The position numbers were made by a program, and so were the translations under genes. Shown piece by piece: positions 1 to 5,494 of a DNA stretch of 5,727 nucleotides. Source of the DNA: Clostridiales bacterium UBA4959 (GTDB lineage Bacteria; Bacillota; Clostridia; Oscillospirales; CAG-272); the NCBI GenBank assembly GCA_002397345.1, contig DHAH01000034.1, positions 1,195-6,921 on the forward strand. The letters are read 5' to 3'. The notes beneath the pieces are model-generated. The model ran no database searches and was not told where the DNA came from. It saw only the letters and a program-made list of their open reading frames with translations. Positions within the stretch are counted from its first letter, which is position 1. Every line of letters starts with the position of its first letter.

Positions 1-84
1 ACCTCCCCCAGACCCCCGCAGTACCGGGCATTATATTTAAATTGTGCAACCGATAGAAATACAGCTAATTCGGTGATAAACATA

Positions 85-126
85 AACCGCTTATTCGGGT
101 CAATTACCCAGATAAGCGGTTGTTTT
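85..126. terminator. Hairpin, probable (bidirectional) terminator
   Basis: A perfect 10-bp stem (AACCGCTTAT at 85-94 with ATAAGCGGTT at 112-121) continues inward, past one wobble and one mismatch, into a 4-bp GGGT/ACCC stem with a 5-nt loop. On the plus strand it is followed by GTTTT (122-126). On the minus strand it is followed by a broken T stretch (TTTATGTTTAT). It lies about 105 nt past the lipoprotein stop and is the best candidate for the end of that transcript. It could equally serve a plus-strand gene ending left of the window. The U-tracts are imperfect, so efficiency is uncertain. Confidence 0.55.
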
Positions 127-160
127 CAATTATATTTCATTCCATATTTGCAGGGAGTTT

Positions 161-203
161 GGGGGCTATCGATGTTATTCGCAAATAACATCGATGGTCA
201 CCC
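161..203. repeat. Strong inverted repeat downstream of the lipoprotein gene
   Basis: A perfect 12-bp inverted repeat (ATCGATGTTATT at 168-179, AATAACATCGAT at 184-195) encloses a 4-nt CGCA loop. On the plus strand the stem can extend outward through wobble pairs to GGG (161-163) and CCC (201-203) with a one-base bulge at 200. No T-run follows on either strand, so it is not a standard intrinsic terminator. It sits 31 nt beyond the lipoprotein stop and could act as a 3' RNA-stabilising or processing hairpin, or form a double terminator module with the hairpin at 85-121. A tandem pair of TATCCCCG (209-216 and 217-224) lies between it and the stop codon. Confidence 0.6.
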
Positions 204-225
204 CAGCGTATCCCCGTATCCCCGG

Positions 226-2073
226 TCACTCCACGACGCCGCCCCATTCGACTGCGGCAAAATCGGAGCGCTCGAAACGCGGCAGTGATTGCGGCGTTAC
301 CGATGCCAGTGCGTCGATTTTTTTAATGTGCATCGCAACACGCAGCATCGAATCGGGAATAGGCGTTATGTTAAGCTTATTATATGCCTGACGGCTTTCG
401 GTCAGCTCAAAATGAACGAGACTGACGCCGTTTTTTTGCAGTAAGGGCAGCCAGTATATGATAAATTCGTTCGCTTCGCGTTGGGTGAAACCGAGCCGGT
501 CAAGCGTGTCTTCTAAAAATTCCGCGGCTTCGCCGGCGGTGACGCAAAATCCGGTTGAAAAATCGGCGGGGACATAACCCGATTCCTCCCAATAAAGCGC
601 GTAATAACCGCGCCCGTCGGAGCCGGTAAGCGTTCCGTCGGGCGAAACGTTCATCTGCCATCCGCTGTCGGGATAAACCGGATATGTGACGGTGAGGTAT
701 TCGGGATGCTCGAAAGCGACCGAAACCTCGCATTCTTCCTGCGGGTATAGGTATAGTACAGGCTTAGCGTATCCACCTATATCTGTCAGTGTGATTTTCC
801 CGGCTTCGCCGGTTTCGGGGACGTAATAATATTCAATACCTCTGCCCTCTGTTCCATAAGCAATCGAGTTATTTTCACAAATGATATAAACCGCAGCGGG
901 GATATCAGCGGGGAAATTAAAACGCTCGTATACAGGCTGCCCGTCTTTTTGTGTGAGCTTATAGATGTTTTCGGTATATCCTTCTTTTTTTATTTTCATT
1001 GCACCTTTATAACCGGAGAGCATTGTGTGCATTGCCATATTTTCATTCCACTCGCAAAAAACCGCTTTTATATTATCGCTTTTGTCAACGAGCTTGAGCA
1101 TACCACTGTCATCGACACAGACATATTCGTTTGCGGCAAAGAGGATATTATTATAATCGCGGCTGGTGAAAATGACGTTCCCGTCGCTGTTTATAACACG
1201 GAATTTCGTGAGTTTATCATCATAATTTATTTCTTTATAATCGCCGACAAGCAGCATATTTCCGTCGTTTGTCACGTCGCCATATGTAACCCAATTATTT
1301 GACAGGCATTTTAAATCATTATTATATGGTTTAAACCAAATTTCGTTGAAATCACTGGCAAATCCCATATAATACACGGCGCCGTTATTTACAACGCGCT
1401 GCAAATAAACATCGTCAATTTTAGTAGTGCTGCCGTCGGAGAGGTTTATTACGCAGCTTCTGAACGTATCGGGGCGCATGCCGTAACGAGAGATAATCAA
1501 TCCCCCATATGAAACTCGGTCAACATTGTTATATTCTTCACCGATTGCAATATTACTGCCGTCCATTTTGAAAATAGTAATCACATCGTCTGTGTTGATC
1601 ACAAATCCCATTAATTTTTCATATAAATCATCATATATTGCGTAAAGATAATTGAAATCCTGACTTATTATAAAAAGCGGCTGCTTTTCCTTTGTTTTCA
1701 AGTTATAAAGAATATAACCGCCGTCTTTCATAATAAAGTAGTATCTTGTGCTTGAAATTACTTTCGCGTCCGCGGTTTCGCATTCATATGTTCCTGCGAA
1801 TGTATGAGTACCGGAATTGTCAGGATCAAGCAGATCCTCTCTCATGTAATATTCTTCTTTTAAAGGGTTGTATTTATAAATATAAAATAACTTCGCTGCG
1901 GTTTTAGTTGGTTCTGTTTCCTCAGTAGAGGATCCATTCGCGGTAGTTTCGGACGTGATGGTTTCGGAAACGGTAGTGGTCGTATCGACGGGCTTGTCTT
2001 CTGTTTGTGACCAACAGGAAAGCAGGAGAGAAAGTAATAAAATTAAAATACATAGATGTAAAAGTCGAAGCAC
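226..2073 (-). CDS. Lipoprotein with beta-propeller-like region and C-terminal KPVLYLYP...VEWGG domain
   Basis: A 615-residue surface lipoprotein of unknown function. Residues 1-20 form a lipoprotein signal peptide: R3, a Leu/Ile-rich core and an LLSC lipobox, so Cys20 should be lipidated after cleavage and the protein anchored on the outer face of the membrane. Residues 21-60 are a Thr/Ser/Glu-rich spacer. About residues 61-435 consist of short alternating strands with repeated Tyr, Asp and Gly turns (YYFIMKDGGYILYN, VYYMGFASDFNEIWF), which resembles a beta-propeller of the DUF5050/TolB-like kind. I infer that fold; I did not identify the family. Residues 437-612 match a conserved domain I recall from many Firmicute hypothetical proteins: it starts KPVLYLYP, continues with TVTYPVYPDSGW, GYYALYWE, EFIIYWLP and ITPIPDSMLRV, and ends AVEWGG. 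Its function is unknown to me. The start is GTG, fixed by a well-placed ribosome binding site. The part encoding the C-terminal domain is clearly more GC-rich than the rest. It probably has its own transcription unit. Confidence 0.9.
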   Translation of the reverse strand: MLRLLHLCILILLLSLLLSCWSQTEDKPVDTTTTVSETITSETTANGSSTEETEPTKTAAKLFYIYKYNPLKEEYYMREDLLDPDNSGTHTFAGTYECETADAKVISSTRYYFIMKDGGYILYNLKTKEKQPLFIISQDFNYLYAIYDDLYEKLMGFVINTDDVITIFKMDGSNIAIGEEYNNVDRVSYGGLIISRYGMRPDTFRSCVINLSDGSTTKIDDVYLQRVVNNGAVYYMGFASDFNEIWFKPYNNDLKCLSNNWVTYGDVTNDGNMLLVGDYKEINYDDKLTKFRVINSDGNVIFTSRDYNNILFAANEYVCVDDSGMLKLVDKSDNIKAVFCEWNENMAMHTMLSGYKGAMKIKKEGYTENIYKLTQKDGQPVYERFNFPADIPAAVYIICENNSIAYGTEGRGIEYYYVPETGEAGKITLTDIGGYAKPVLYLYPQEECEVSVAFEHPEYLTVTYPVYPDSGWQMNVSPDGTLTGSDGRGYYALYWEESGYVPADFSTGFCVTAGEAAEFLEDTLDRLGFTQREANEFIIYWLPLLQKNGVSLVHFELTESRQAYNKLNITPIPDSMLRVAMHIKKIDALASVTPQSLPRFERSDFAAVEWGGVVE

Positions 2074-2078
2074 AGTGA

Positions 2079-2087
2079 CACCTCTTT
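2079..2087 (-). promoter_or_regulatory. Ribosome binding site fixing the GTG start of the lipoprotein
   Basis: The minus strand reads AAAGAGGTG here, with 7 nt between GAGG and the GTG at 2073-2071. No in-frame ATG offers the complete signal peptide, so this site supports the GTG start. Confidence 0.8.
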
Positions 2088-2116
2088 CCTAATGATGAGC
2101 ATGAAAACAACACTGC

Positions 2117-2133
2117 CAGCGCCAGCGGCGCTG
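2117..2133. repeat. GC-rich hairpin in the lipoprotein leader
   Basis: A perfect 7-bp stem (CAGCGCC at 2117-2123, GGCGCTG at 2127-2133) has a 3-nt loop and sits in otherwise AT-rich DNA 44 nt upstream of the lipoprotein start. On the minus strand it is followed, after six bases, by TTGTTTTC. That is a poor U-tract, so it is at best a weak terminator or attenuator between the SDR and lipoprotein genes. Confidence 0.4.
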
Positions 2134-2169
2134 CACATAAATATAATTGTTTAAAGATATGAATCTTCT

Positions 2170-2206
2170 TAATATTATAGAACGATGCGTCCGTTCTATA
2201 ATATTA
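2170..2206. repeat. Perfect 15-bp inverted repeat overlapping the SDR stop codon
   Basis: TAATATTATAGAACG (2170-2184) and CGTTCTATAATATTA (2192-2206) are exact reverse complements around a 7-nt loop. The TAA stop of the SDR gene (2206-2204) is the first three bases of the stem as transcribed. The stem is AT-rich at its base and is not followed by a T-run (AAGAAGATTC on the minus strand), so it is not a classical terminator. It may be an RNA 3'-end structure, a protein-binding site or a short mobile palindrome. Confidence 0.65.
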
Positions 2207-3088
2207 AACTCCCGAATACGCCGAAAATCCACCGTCCACGGGTATCACCGTGCCGTTGACAAAACCGGACGAGCTGTTGTCGCACAGCCACAATAACGTG
2301 CCGATAAGTTCTGACGGCTCGCCGAAGCGGTTCATGGGCGTGTGCGCGAGGATTTTTTTACTGCGCGCGGTATAGCCGCCGTTCTCGTCGAGCAGCAATG
2401 CACGGTTCTGCTCGGTGACAAAAAATCCGGGCGCGATTGCGTTGACGCGTATGCCTACGGGCGCGAAATGTACAGCCAGCCACTGCGTGAGGTTGGATAC
2501 CGCCGCTTTCGCGCCCGAATAAGCGGGGATCTTTGTAAGCGGGCGGAATGCGTTCATGCTCGATATGTTGATTATCACCGGCGACACGCGTTCCGCCATA
2601 TCGCGCGCGAAAACCTGCGTGGGCAGCAGCGTGCCGAGATAATTTAAGTTAAATACCGCTCCGATGCCCTCGGCGTCAAGGTCGAAGAACGTTTTGACAG
2701 ATCGCACCGCCGCCGATGCGGGATCAAGGTCGTCGCGTGTCAGATATTCGGCGGAGGTAGTTCCGCGCGGATTGTTGCCTCCCGCGCCGTTGATTAAAAT
2801 TTCACAACCGCCGGTTTTGGCGTCGATTTCCGTTTTGGCGGCTTCGAGAGACGACTTGTCAAGCACATTTGCGACAACTGGAAACGCCGACCCGCCCGCC
2901 GCGATAACCTCATTGTCAGCGTTAATGGCATCGGCGACGCGTTGTATGCTTTCGATACGGTGACCCAGCACCGCGACTGTTGCGCCGCAAGCGGCAAGCG
3001 CGCGGCAAAACTCCGAACAGAGCACGCCGCCGCCGCCGGTTACGACCGCGGTTTTACCGCTGAGCGGTATTTTAAAAGGTAATTTCAT
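2204..3088 (-). CDS. uxuB: SDR-family D-mannonate oxidoreductase (fructuronate reductase)
   Basis: Probable fructuronate reductase, which interconverts D-fructuronate and D-mannonate with NAD(P)H in hexuronate (glucuronate) breakdown in the cytoplasm. It is a 294-residue classical short-chain dehydrogenase. The nucleotide-binding motif is TGGGGVLC (17-24), a variant of TGxxxGxG that I recall as typical of this subfamily. NGAGG is at 100-104, and the catalytic tetrad is Asn149, Ser177, Tyr190 and Lys194 (YSGAK). The assignment rests on subfamily signatures that I recall from the Bacillus subtilis UxuB/YjmF type: NGAGGNNPRGTT (100-111), FDLDAEGIGAVFNLNYLGTL, INISSMNAFRPLTKIPAYSG, WLAVHFA, APGFFVTEQNR and the C-terminal DGGFSAYSGV. 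The enzyme is unrelated in fold to the roughly 480-residue E. coli UxuB. The ATG start has a GAGGTGG site 6 nt upstream. The stop codon lies inside a 15-bp inverted repeat. The gene follows the ASRT gene by 59 nt, probably in the same operon. No mannonate dehydratase (uxuA) or isomerase lies in the window. An SDR acting on another sugar acid is the main alternative. Confidence 0.85.
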   Translation of the reverse strand: MKLPFKIPLSGKTAVVTGGGGVLCSEFCRALAACGATVAVLGHRIESIQRVADAINADNEVIAAGGSAFPVVANVLDKSSLEAAKTEIDAKTGGCEILINGAGGNNPRGTTSAEYLTRDDLDPASAAVRSVKTFFDLDAEGIGAVFNLNYLGTLLPTQVFARDMAERVSPVIINISSMNAFRPLTKIPAYSGAKAAVSNLTQWLAVHFAPVGIRVNAIAPGFFVTEQNRALLLDENGGYTARSKKILAHTPMNRFGEPSELIGTLLWLCDNSSSGFVNGTVIPVDGGFSAYSGV

Positions 3089-3147
3089 AACATTCCACCT
3101 CGTTTATTGTTTTATGCCGGTATAAAGGGATACATCGTTTACGGCTC

Positions 3148-3516
3148 TTACACGGAATATGCGATTGTCGTCATCAGCGCCATTTCCGCGGCGGAGGTGT
3201 CGAGCCGGCTGTACTGCACCACGATCGGCGCGGAAGATTCGACAAGCGCCGCGTAGGGCGTGTCGCGCGGAATGGGCGCGCCGTTGGCATCGCGCAGCTT
3301 ATCCATGCGGATGTGGCGCGTGCGTTCAGTTCCGCAGTGCGTAACGAAGCCGCCGCAAGGCTCGCGGTCTTCGAAATACAGCGTGATTTTAATCTCCGCG
3401 TCCTCGCGGCTGGTATTTACCACGCAAATCGCTTCGTGGGAAAGGTTTTCGTTTTTGGAAATTGAATTTAGATAGCAGTCGGGAATCAGCCAGACATTTT
3501 TACCGTATGCAGACAT
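3148..3516 (-). CDS. ASRT-like protein (sensory rhodopsin transducer family)
   Basis: A 122-residue soluble protein of the family founded by the Anabaena sensory rhodopsin transducer (Pfam ASRT). It has no signal peptide or membrane segment and is one complete domain: GKNVWLIPDCY (5-15), SHEAICVVNTS (26-36), ITLYFEDREP (44-53), RTRHIRMD (65-72), IPRDTPYAALVES (82-94), PIVVQYSRLDT (97-107) and ALMTTIAYS (113-121). These blocks match what I know of the family closely. The founding member is a soluble beta-rich oligomer that binds a photoreceptor, but most bacterial relatives occur without rhodopsins. Comparative genomics has proposed that they bind small molecules, probably sugars, and lie near carbohydrate genes. 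That fits the fructuronate-reductase gene 59 nt downstream. An AAGGAG site lies 10 nt before the ATG. The true ligand and whether it acts as regulator, chaperone or sensor are unknown; a transcription-factor role has also been suggested for the Anabaena protein. Confidence 0.85.
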   Translation of the reverse strand: MSAYGKNVWLIPDCYLNSISKNENLSHEAICVVNTSREDAEIKITLYFEDREPCGGFVTHCGTERTRHIRMDKLRDANGAPIPRDTPYAALVESSAPIVVQYSRLDTSAAEMALMTTIAYSV

Positions 3517-3547
3517 GTTTATAACGCTCCTTGTAATTATAATGTAT

Positions 3548-3575
3548 GGGACGCCGTCATCGGTGTCCCGTTTTT
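3548..3575 (+). terminator. Hairpin with T-run oriented for the plus strand
   Basis: GGGACGCCG (3548-3556) pairs with CGGTGTCCC (3561-3569), including one G-T wobble, around a TCAT loop. A plus-strand G then TTTTT (3571-3575) follows. As read on the plus strand this is a good intrinsic terminator. No plus-strand gene lies upstream, however; it sits between two minus-strand genes (HAD and ASRT). On the minus strand the wobble becomes an A-C mismatch and no T-run follows, so it should not strongly stop HAD-to-ASRT readthrough. Confidence 0.5.
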
Positions 3576-3583
3576 ATTAAAAA

Positions 3584-4249
3584 TTATTTGCCTAATAAAA
3601 ATTTACCCAGCTCGGCGGGGGTAGAGCAAAGCGTTTTCGCGCCGGCGGCGAGCAGCACGTCCGCCGGACGATAACCCCAAGTTACTCCTATCGAATGCAT
3701 TCCGGCATTATTCGCGGTCTGCATGTCGACGTTGGAATCGCCGATGAAGGCAATCTCCCCGGGCTTAAGACAGAAGGTACCCGCGATATAAATCGCCGCC
3801 GACGGGTCGGGCTTATGCGGCAGAAACGCCTGTCCCCATACCGCGCGTTCGTCGAAACCGGTGTAGCCATAAAGTGCTTTAACAATCGCCTTTGTCATAA
3901 CATCCTGCTTGTTCGACAGTACGCCGAGCTTCATACCGGCGGCGCTAAGCTCGGCGATAAGCTCATTCATGCCCGCGTAGGCGTAAGTGGAATCAAGATA
4001 ATGGCGCAGATAGCATTCCTTGTAAATGGCAAGACAGCGGTCGAGCATATGCTCGTCATTTTGCAGCGCAGTGGGCAGACAGCCCCGCACGAACTCACGC
4101 GCGCCTGTGTTTATGCTGGACAACACAACTTCGCGGCTCACCTCGGGCAGCCCGCACTGACGCAGCATCTCGTTCATGGCGGTGCGCAGATCGCCTATTG
4201 TGTCGCAAAGAGTGCCGTCCAAATCAAAAATAGCAGCGGAAAATCGCAA
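3584..4249 (-). CDS. HAD-superfamily hydrolase, phosphoglycolate-phosphatase-like
   Basis: A 221-residue cytoplasmic phosphatase of the haloacid dehalogenase superfamily, Gph/PpaX-like subgroup. All four catalytic motifs are present: motif I FDLDGT (8-13, nucleophile Asp9 and acid/base Asp11), motif II VLSNK (Ser112), motif III HKPDP (Lys146), and motif IV GDSNVDM (Mg-binding Asp171 and Asp175). Residues of about 17-85 form the helical C1 cap, and the length is usual for the subgroup. Such enzymes dephosphorylate phosphoglycolate, pyrophosphate or sugar phosphates; the substrate cannot be read from the sequence. The start is TTG: an in-frame TAA lies six codons upstream and the next ATG (residue 25) would remove motif I. 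The only Shine-Dalgarno-like sequence is GGGG, 10 nt before the TTG, so translation is probably weak. The ASRT gene follows after 67 nt on the same strand. Co-transcription is possible, but a shared function is not shown. Confidence 0.88.
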   Translation of the reverse strand: MRFSAAIFDLDGTLCDTIGDLRTAMNEMLRQCGLPEVSREVVLSSINTGAREFVRGCLPTALQNDEHMLDRCLAIYKECYLRHYLDSTYAYAGMNELIAELSAAGMKLGVLSNKQDVMTKAIVKALYGYTGFDERAVWGQAFLPHKPDPSAAIYIAGTFCLKPGEIAFIGDSNVDMQTANNAGMHSIGVTWGYRPADVLLAAGAKTLCSTPAELGKFLLGK

Positions 4250-4264
4250 TTTAATAAAACCCCG
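4250..4264 (-). promoter_or_regulatory. Weak translation start region of the HAD gene (TTG start)
   Basis: Read on the minus strand, an in-frame TAA (4267-4265) is followed by CGGGGTTTTATTAAA and then the TTG start (4249-4247). GGGG is the only purine-rich match to the ribosome. ATT at 4255-4253 is the only other conceivable in-frame start, so TTG is chosen by exclusion. Confidence 0.5.
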
Positions 4265-4329
4265 TTAAAAATATTATTACGAACCTGTTGGGCGGATCAG
4301 CTTTACCCGCCTGAATTATCGTTAATTAT

Positions 4330-4360
4330 ATTATATACTTCAATAATTTCGACATGTGAA
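4330..4360 (-). promoter_or_regulatory. Candidate promoter for the HAD gene
   Basis: On the minus strand a TTCACA (4360-4355) is followed after 17 nt by TATATA (4337-4332), or after 19 nt by a perfect TATAAT (4335-4330). An alternative pair is TTTACA (4371-4366) with AATTAT (4348-4343) at 17 nt. The region is so AT-rich that chance matches are likely. Confidence 0.35.
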
Positions 4361-4366
4361 CGAAAT

Positions 4367-4384
4367 GTAAAAACGTGTTTTTAC
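4367..4384. promoter_or_regulatory. Perfect palindrome, candidate operator between the divergent promoters
   Basis: GTAAAAAC (4367-4374) and GTTTTTAC (4377-4384) are exact inverted arms around a 2-nt centre. Two bases are too few for an RNA hairpin loop, which favours a dimeric regulator site. It overlaps the alternative minus-strand -35 (TTTACA, 4371-4366) and ends 11 nt before the plus-strand -35 (4396), so a bound protein could affect both directions. The arms include A and T runs, so chance symmetry is possible. Confidence 0.4.
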
Positions 4385-4395
4385 GCATCCGCTTA

Positions 4396-4427
4396 TTGAC
4401 ATAATATAACTATCGTGATAATATAAT
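4396..4427 (+). promoter_or_regulatory. Promoter of the SPFH-RHH operon
   Basis: A perfect -35 TTGACA (4396-4401) is followed after exactly 17 nt by TAATAT (4419-4424). A perfect TATAAT (4422-4427) is also present but at a 20-nt spacing. Transcription would start near 4431, giving a leader of about 35 nt. The -10 element lies inside a near-palindrome (4411-4434), so repression by a bound dimer is likely. Confidence 0.65.
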
Positions 4428-4434
4428 AACGATA
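4411..4434. promoter_or_regulatory. Near-palindromic candidate operator over the SPFH -10 box
   Basis: The left half TATCGTGATAAT and the right half ATAATAACGATA pair at 10 of 12 positions, with an outer core of TATCGT/ACGATA. It covers the -10 and likely transcription start of the SPFH promoter, the usual place for a repressor. ATAATAT also recurs at 4401, 4418 and 4440. The regulator is unknown; the downstream RHH protein is one possibility. Confidence 0.45.
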
Positions 4435-4464
4435 TCAAAATAATATCATTATGAGGTAAACAAA

Positions 4465-5490
4465 ATGGAGAATAACACAATAAAACCGGGGGTTTATGAA
4501 GAAATCGAGCTGAAAGCGCAGAGCGGAATGGCGGTGCTGATAAGCAACATATTTTTTATGCTTGTGTCGCTGGGTCTGATTATCGCCGCCGCGATAATGC
4601 TCGATCAGGGCGAGGCTGTTGCGATCGGCGTGCTTTTACTTATCGTCGGCATCTTATATATAAGCATTGTTGGCCCTATGTTATTCGTCGGTTTAAAGGT
4701 TATAAAACCCAACGAAGCGTTGGTGCTCACGCTGTTCGGTAAATATTTGGGCACACTCAAAAAAGAAGGATTTTATTTCGTCAATCCCTTTTCAGTCGCG
4801 GTAAATCCGACCGCGCCCAATCCCGCGCTTGCGGCTGTGCGTACCGCAGCCTCGATGAACAGCGTCGCCAAAACGGCCGAAGTCGCGCCGACAACATTCG
4901 GCAAGCACATTTCCTTAAAGGCAATGACGCTTATTAATTCAAAACAAAAAATCAACGATCAGCTCGGCAATCCTATCGAAGTGGGTATTGTCGTAATCTG
5001 GCGCGTTGTAAACACCGCGATGGCGGTGTTCAATGTCGATAATTTTATGGAATACCTGTCGGTGCAGTGCGACTCCGCGCTGCGTAATATCGTGCGTATG
5101 TTCCCGTATGATGTTTCCGACGCGGGCGACGAAATGAGCCTGCGCGGCTCGAGCGCCGAAGTCGCGGAGCGTATTAAAACAGAAATACAAAGCAAAGCGG
5201 GACTTGCCGGGCTGGAGATCATCGAGGCGCGCATTACGCATCTCGCATATGCGCCTGAAATCGCGGCGGCAATGCTCCAGCGCCAACAGGCATCGGCGAT
5301 AATCGACGCGCGTAAGATGATAGTCGACGGCGCGGTCGGTATGGTGGAAATGGCGCTGTGCAAACTGAGCGAAAATAAAATCGTGGAGCTGGATGATGAA
5401 CGCAAAGCTGCGACGGTGTCTAATCTGCTGGTAGTGCTCTGCGGAAACCGCGACGCGCAGCCGATAGTCAACAGCGGCAGCATATACTAA
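4465..5490 (+). CDS. Membrane-anchored SPFH/Band 7 domain protein
   Basis: A 341-residue member of the stomatin/prohibitin/flotillin (SPFH) superfamily, expected to form membrane-bound oligomeric scaffolds; its specific role is unknown. Two hydrophobic segments (about 23-46 and 51-77) anchor the N-terminus. The SPFH domain starts at [20 protein letters not shown] (78-97), continues through EGFYFVNPF (101-109), [17 protein letters not shown] (165-181), AVFNVDNF (187-194) and [12 protein letters not shown] (205-216), and reaches [30 protein letters not shown] (254-283). The tail [13 protein letters not shown] (286-298), [17 protein letters not shown] (310-326) and NSGSIY (336-341) is characteristic of a bacterial group usually paired with a small RHH-like gene, as here. 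Between VNPF and HISLK there is an Ala-rich, low-complexity insert (about 110-147), absent from the shorter family members I recall. The ATG has a GAGGT site 7 nt upstream and a strong, palindrome-covered promoter. The RHH gene begins 4 nt after the stop, indicating one operon. Confidence 0.92.
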   Translation: MENNTIKPGVYEEIELKAQSGMAVLISNIFFMLVSLGLIIAAAIMLDQGEAVAIGVLLLIVGILYISIVGPMLFVGLKVIKPNEALVLTLFGKYLGTLKKEGFYFVNPFSVAVNPTAPNPALAAVRTAASMNSVAKTAEVAPTTFGKHISLKAMTLINSKQKINDQLGNPIEVGIVVIWRVVNTAMAVFNVDNFMEYLSVQCDSALRNIVRMFPYDVSDAGDEMSLRGSSAEVAERIKTEIQSKAGLAGLEIIEARITHLAYAPEIAAAMLQRQQASAIIDARKMIVDGAVGMVEMALCKLSENKIVELDDERKAATVSNLLVVLCGNRDAQPIVNSGSIY

Positions 5491-5494
5491 ACAG

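Larger units (their letters stand above)
1..225. other. Left-edge region with no supported gene
   Basis: No coding region is convincing here. A minus-strand frame is open from an ATG at 83 to the window edge, but it has no ribosome binding site and only 27 codons are visible. A plus-strand frame open from base 1 to 288 runs through both hairpins and the 3' end of the lipoprotein gene, so it is not credible. The stretch holds the two hairpins listed separately. At the extreme left edge it is G-rich on the minus strand (CGGGGGTCTGGGGG), possibly part of a dispersed intergenic repeat. Confidence 0.5.

Noticed and set aside
73..391. Plus-strand ORFs of 71 and 65 codons at the left end
   Set aside because: They run through two hairpins and the antisense of the lipoprotein's conserved C-terminus, lack ribosome binding sites and show no recognisable protein features.
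1922..2113. Minus-strand ORF overlapping the lipoprotein start in another frame
   Set aside because: The lipoprotein frame has a signal peptide, lipobox and a well-placed ribosome binding site; the other frame has none of these.
2066..2138. Short leader ORF from the ATG at 2138 overlapping the lipoprotein start
   Set aside because: No ribosome binding site precedes it (AATTATATTT), and the product is about 30 residues with no recognisable feature.
2342..2963. Plus-strand ORFs opposite the SDR gene
   Set aside because: They are shadows of GC-rich third positions in a gene with full SDR motifs, and have no promoter or ribosome binding site.
3527..3564. TATAAT at 3541-3536 on the minus strand as a promoter for the ASRT gene
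   Set aside because: It lies only 3 nt from the Shine-Dalgarno sequence, so transcription would begin within the ribosome binding site, and there is no -35 match at the right distance.
4290..4312. GGCGG/CCGCC hairpin in the HAD leader as a terminator or riboswitch
   Set aside because: The stem is only 5 bp with an 11-nt loop and no adjacent T-run; there is too little structure to call a regulatory RNA.
3695..4399. A 234-codon plus-strand ORF opposite the HAD gene
   Set aside because: Although slightly longer than the HAD ORF, it has no domain signature, while the minus strand carries all four HAD motifs. It also runs into the promoter region of the HAD gene.
4939..5483. Minus-strand ORFs of 115 and 174 codons opposite the SPFH gene
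   Set aside because: The plus-strand product is a clear full-length SPFH protein. The antisense frames are low-complexity (Ser/Thr/Ile-rich) shadows.
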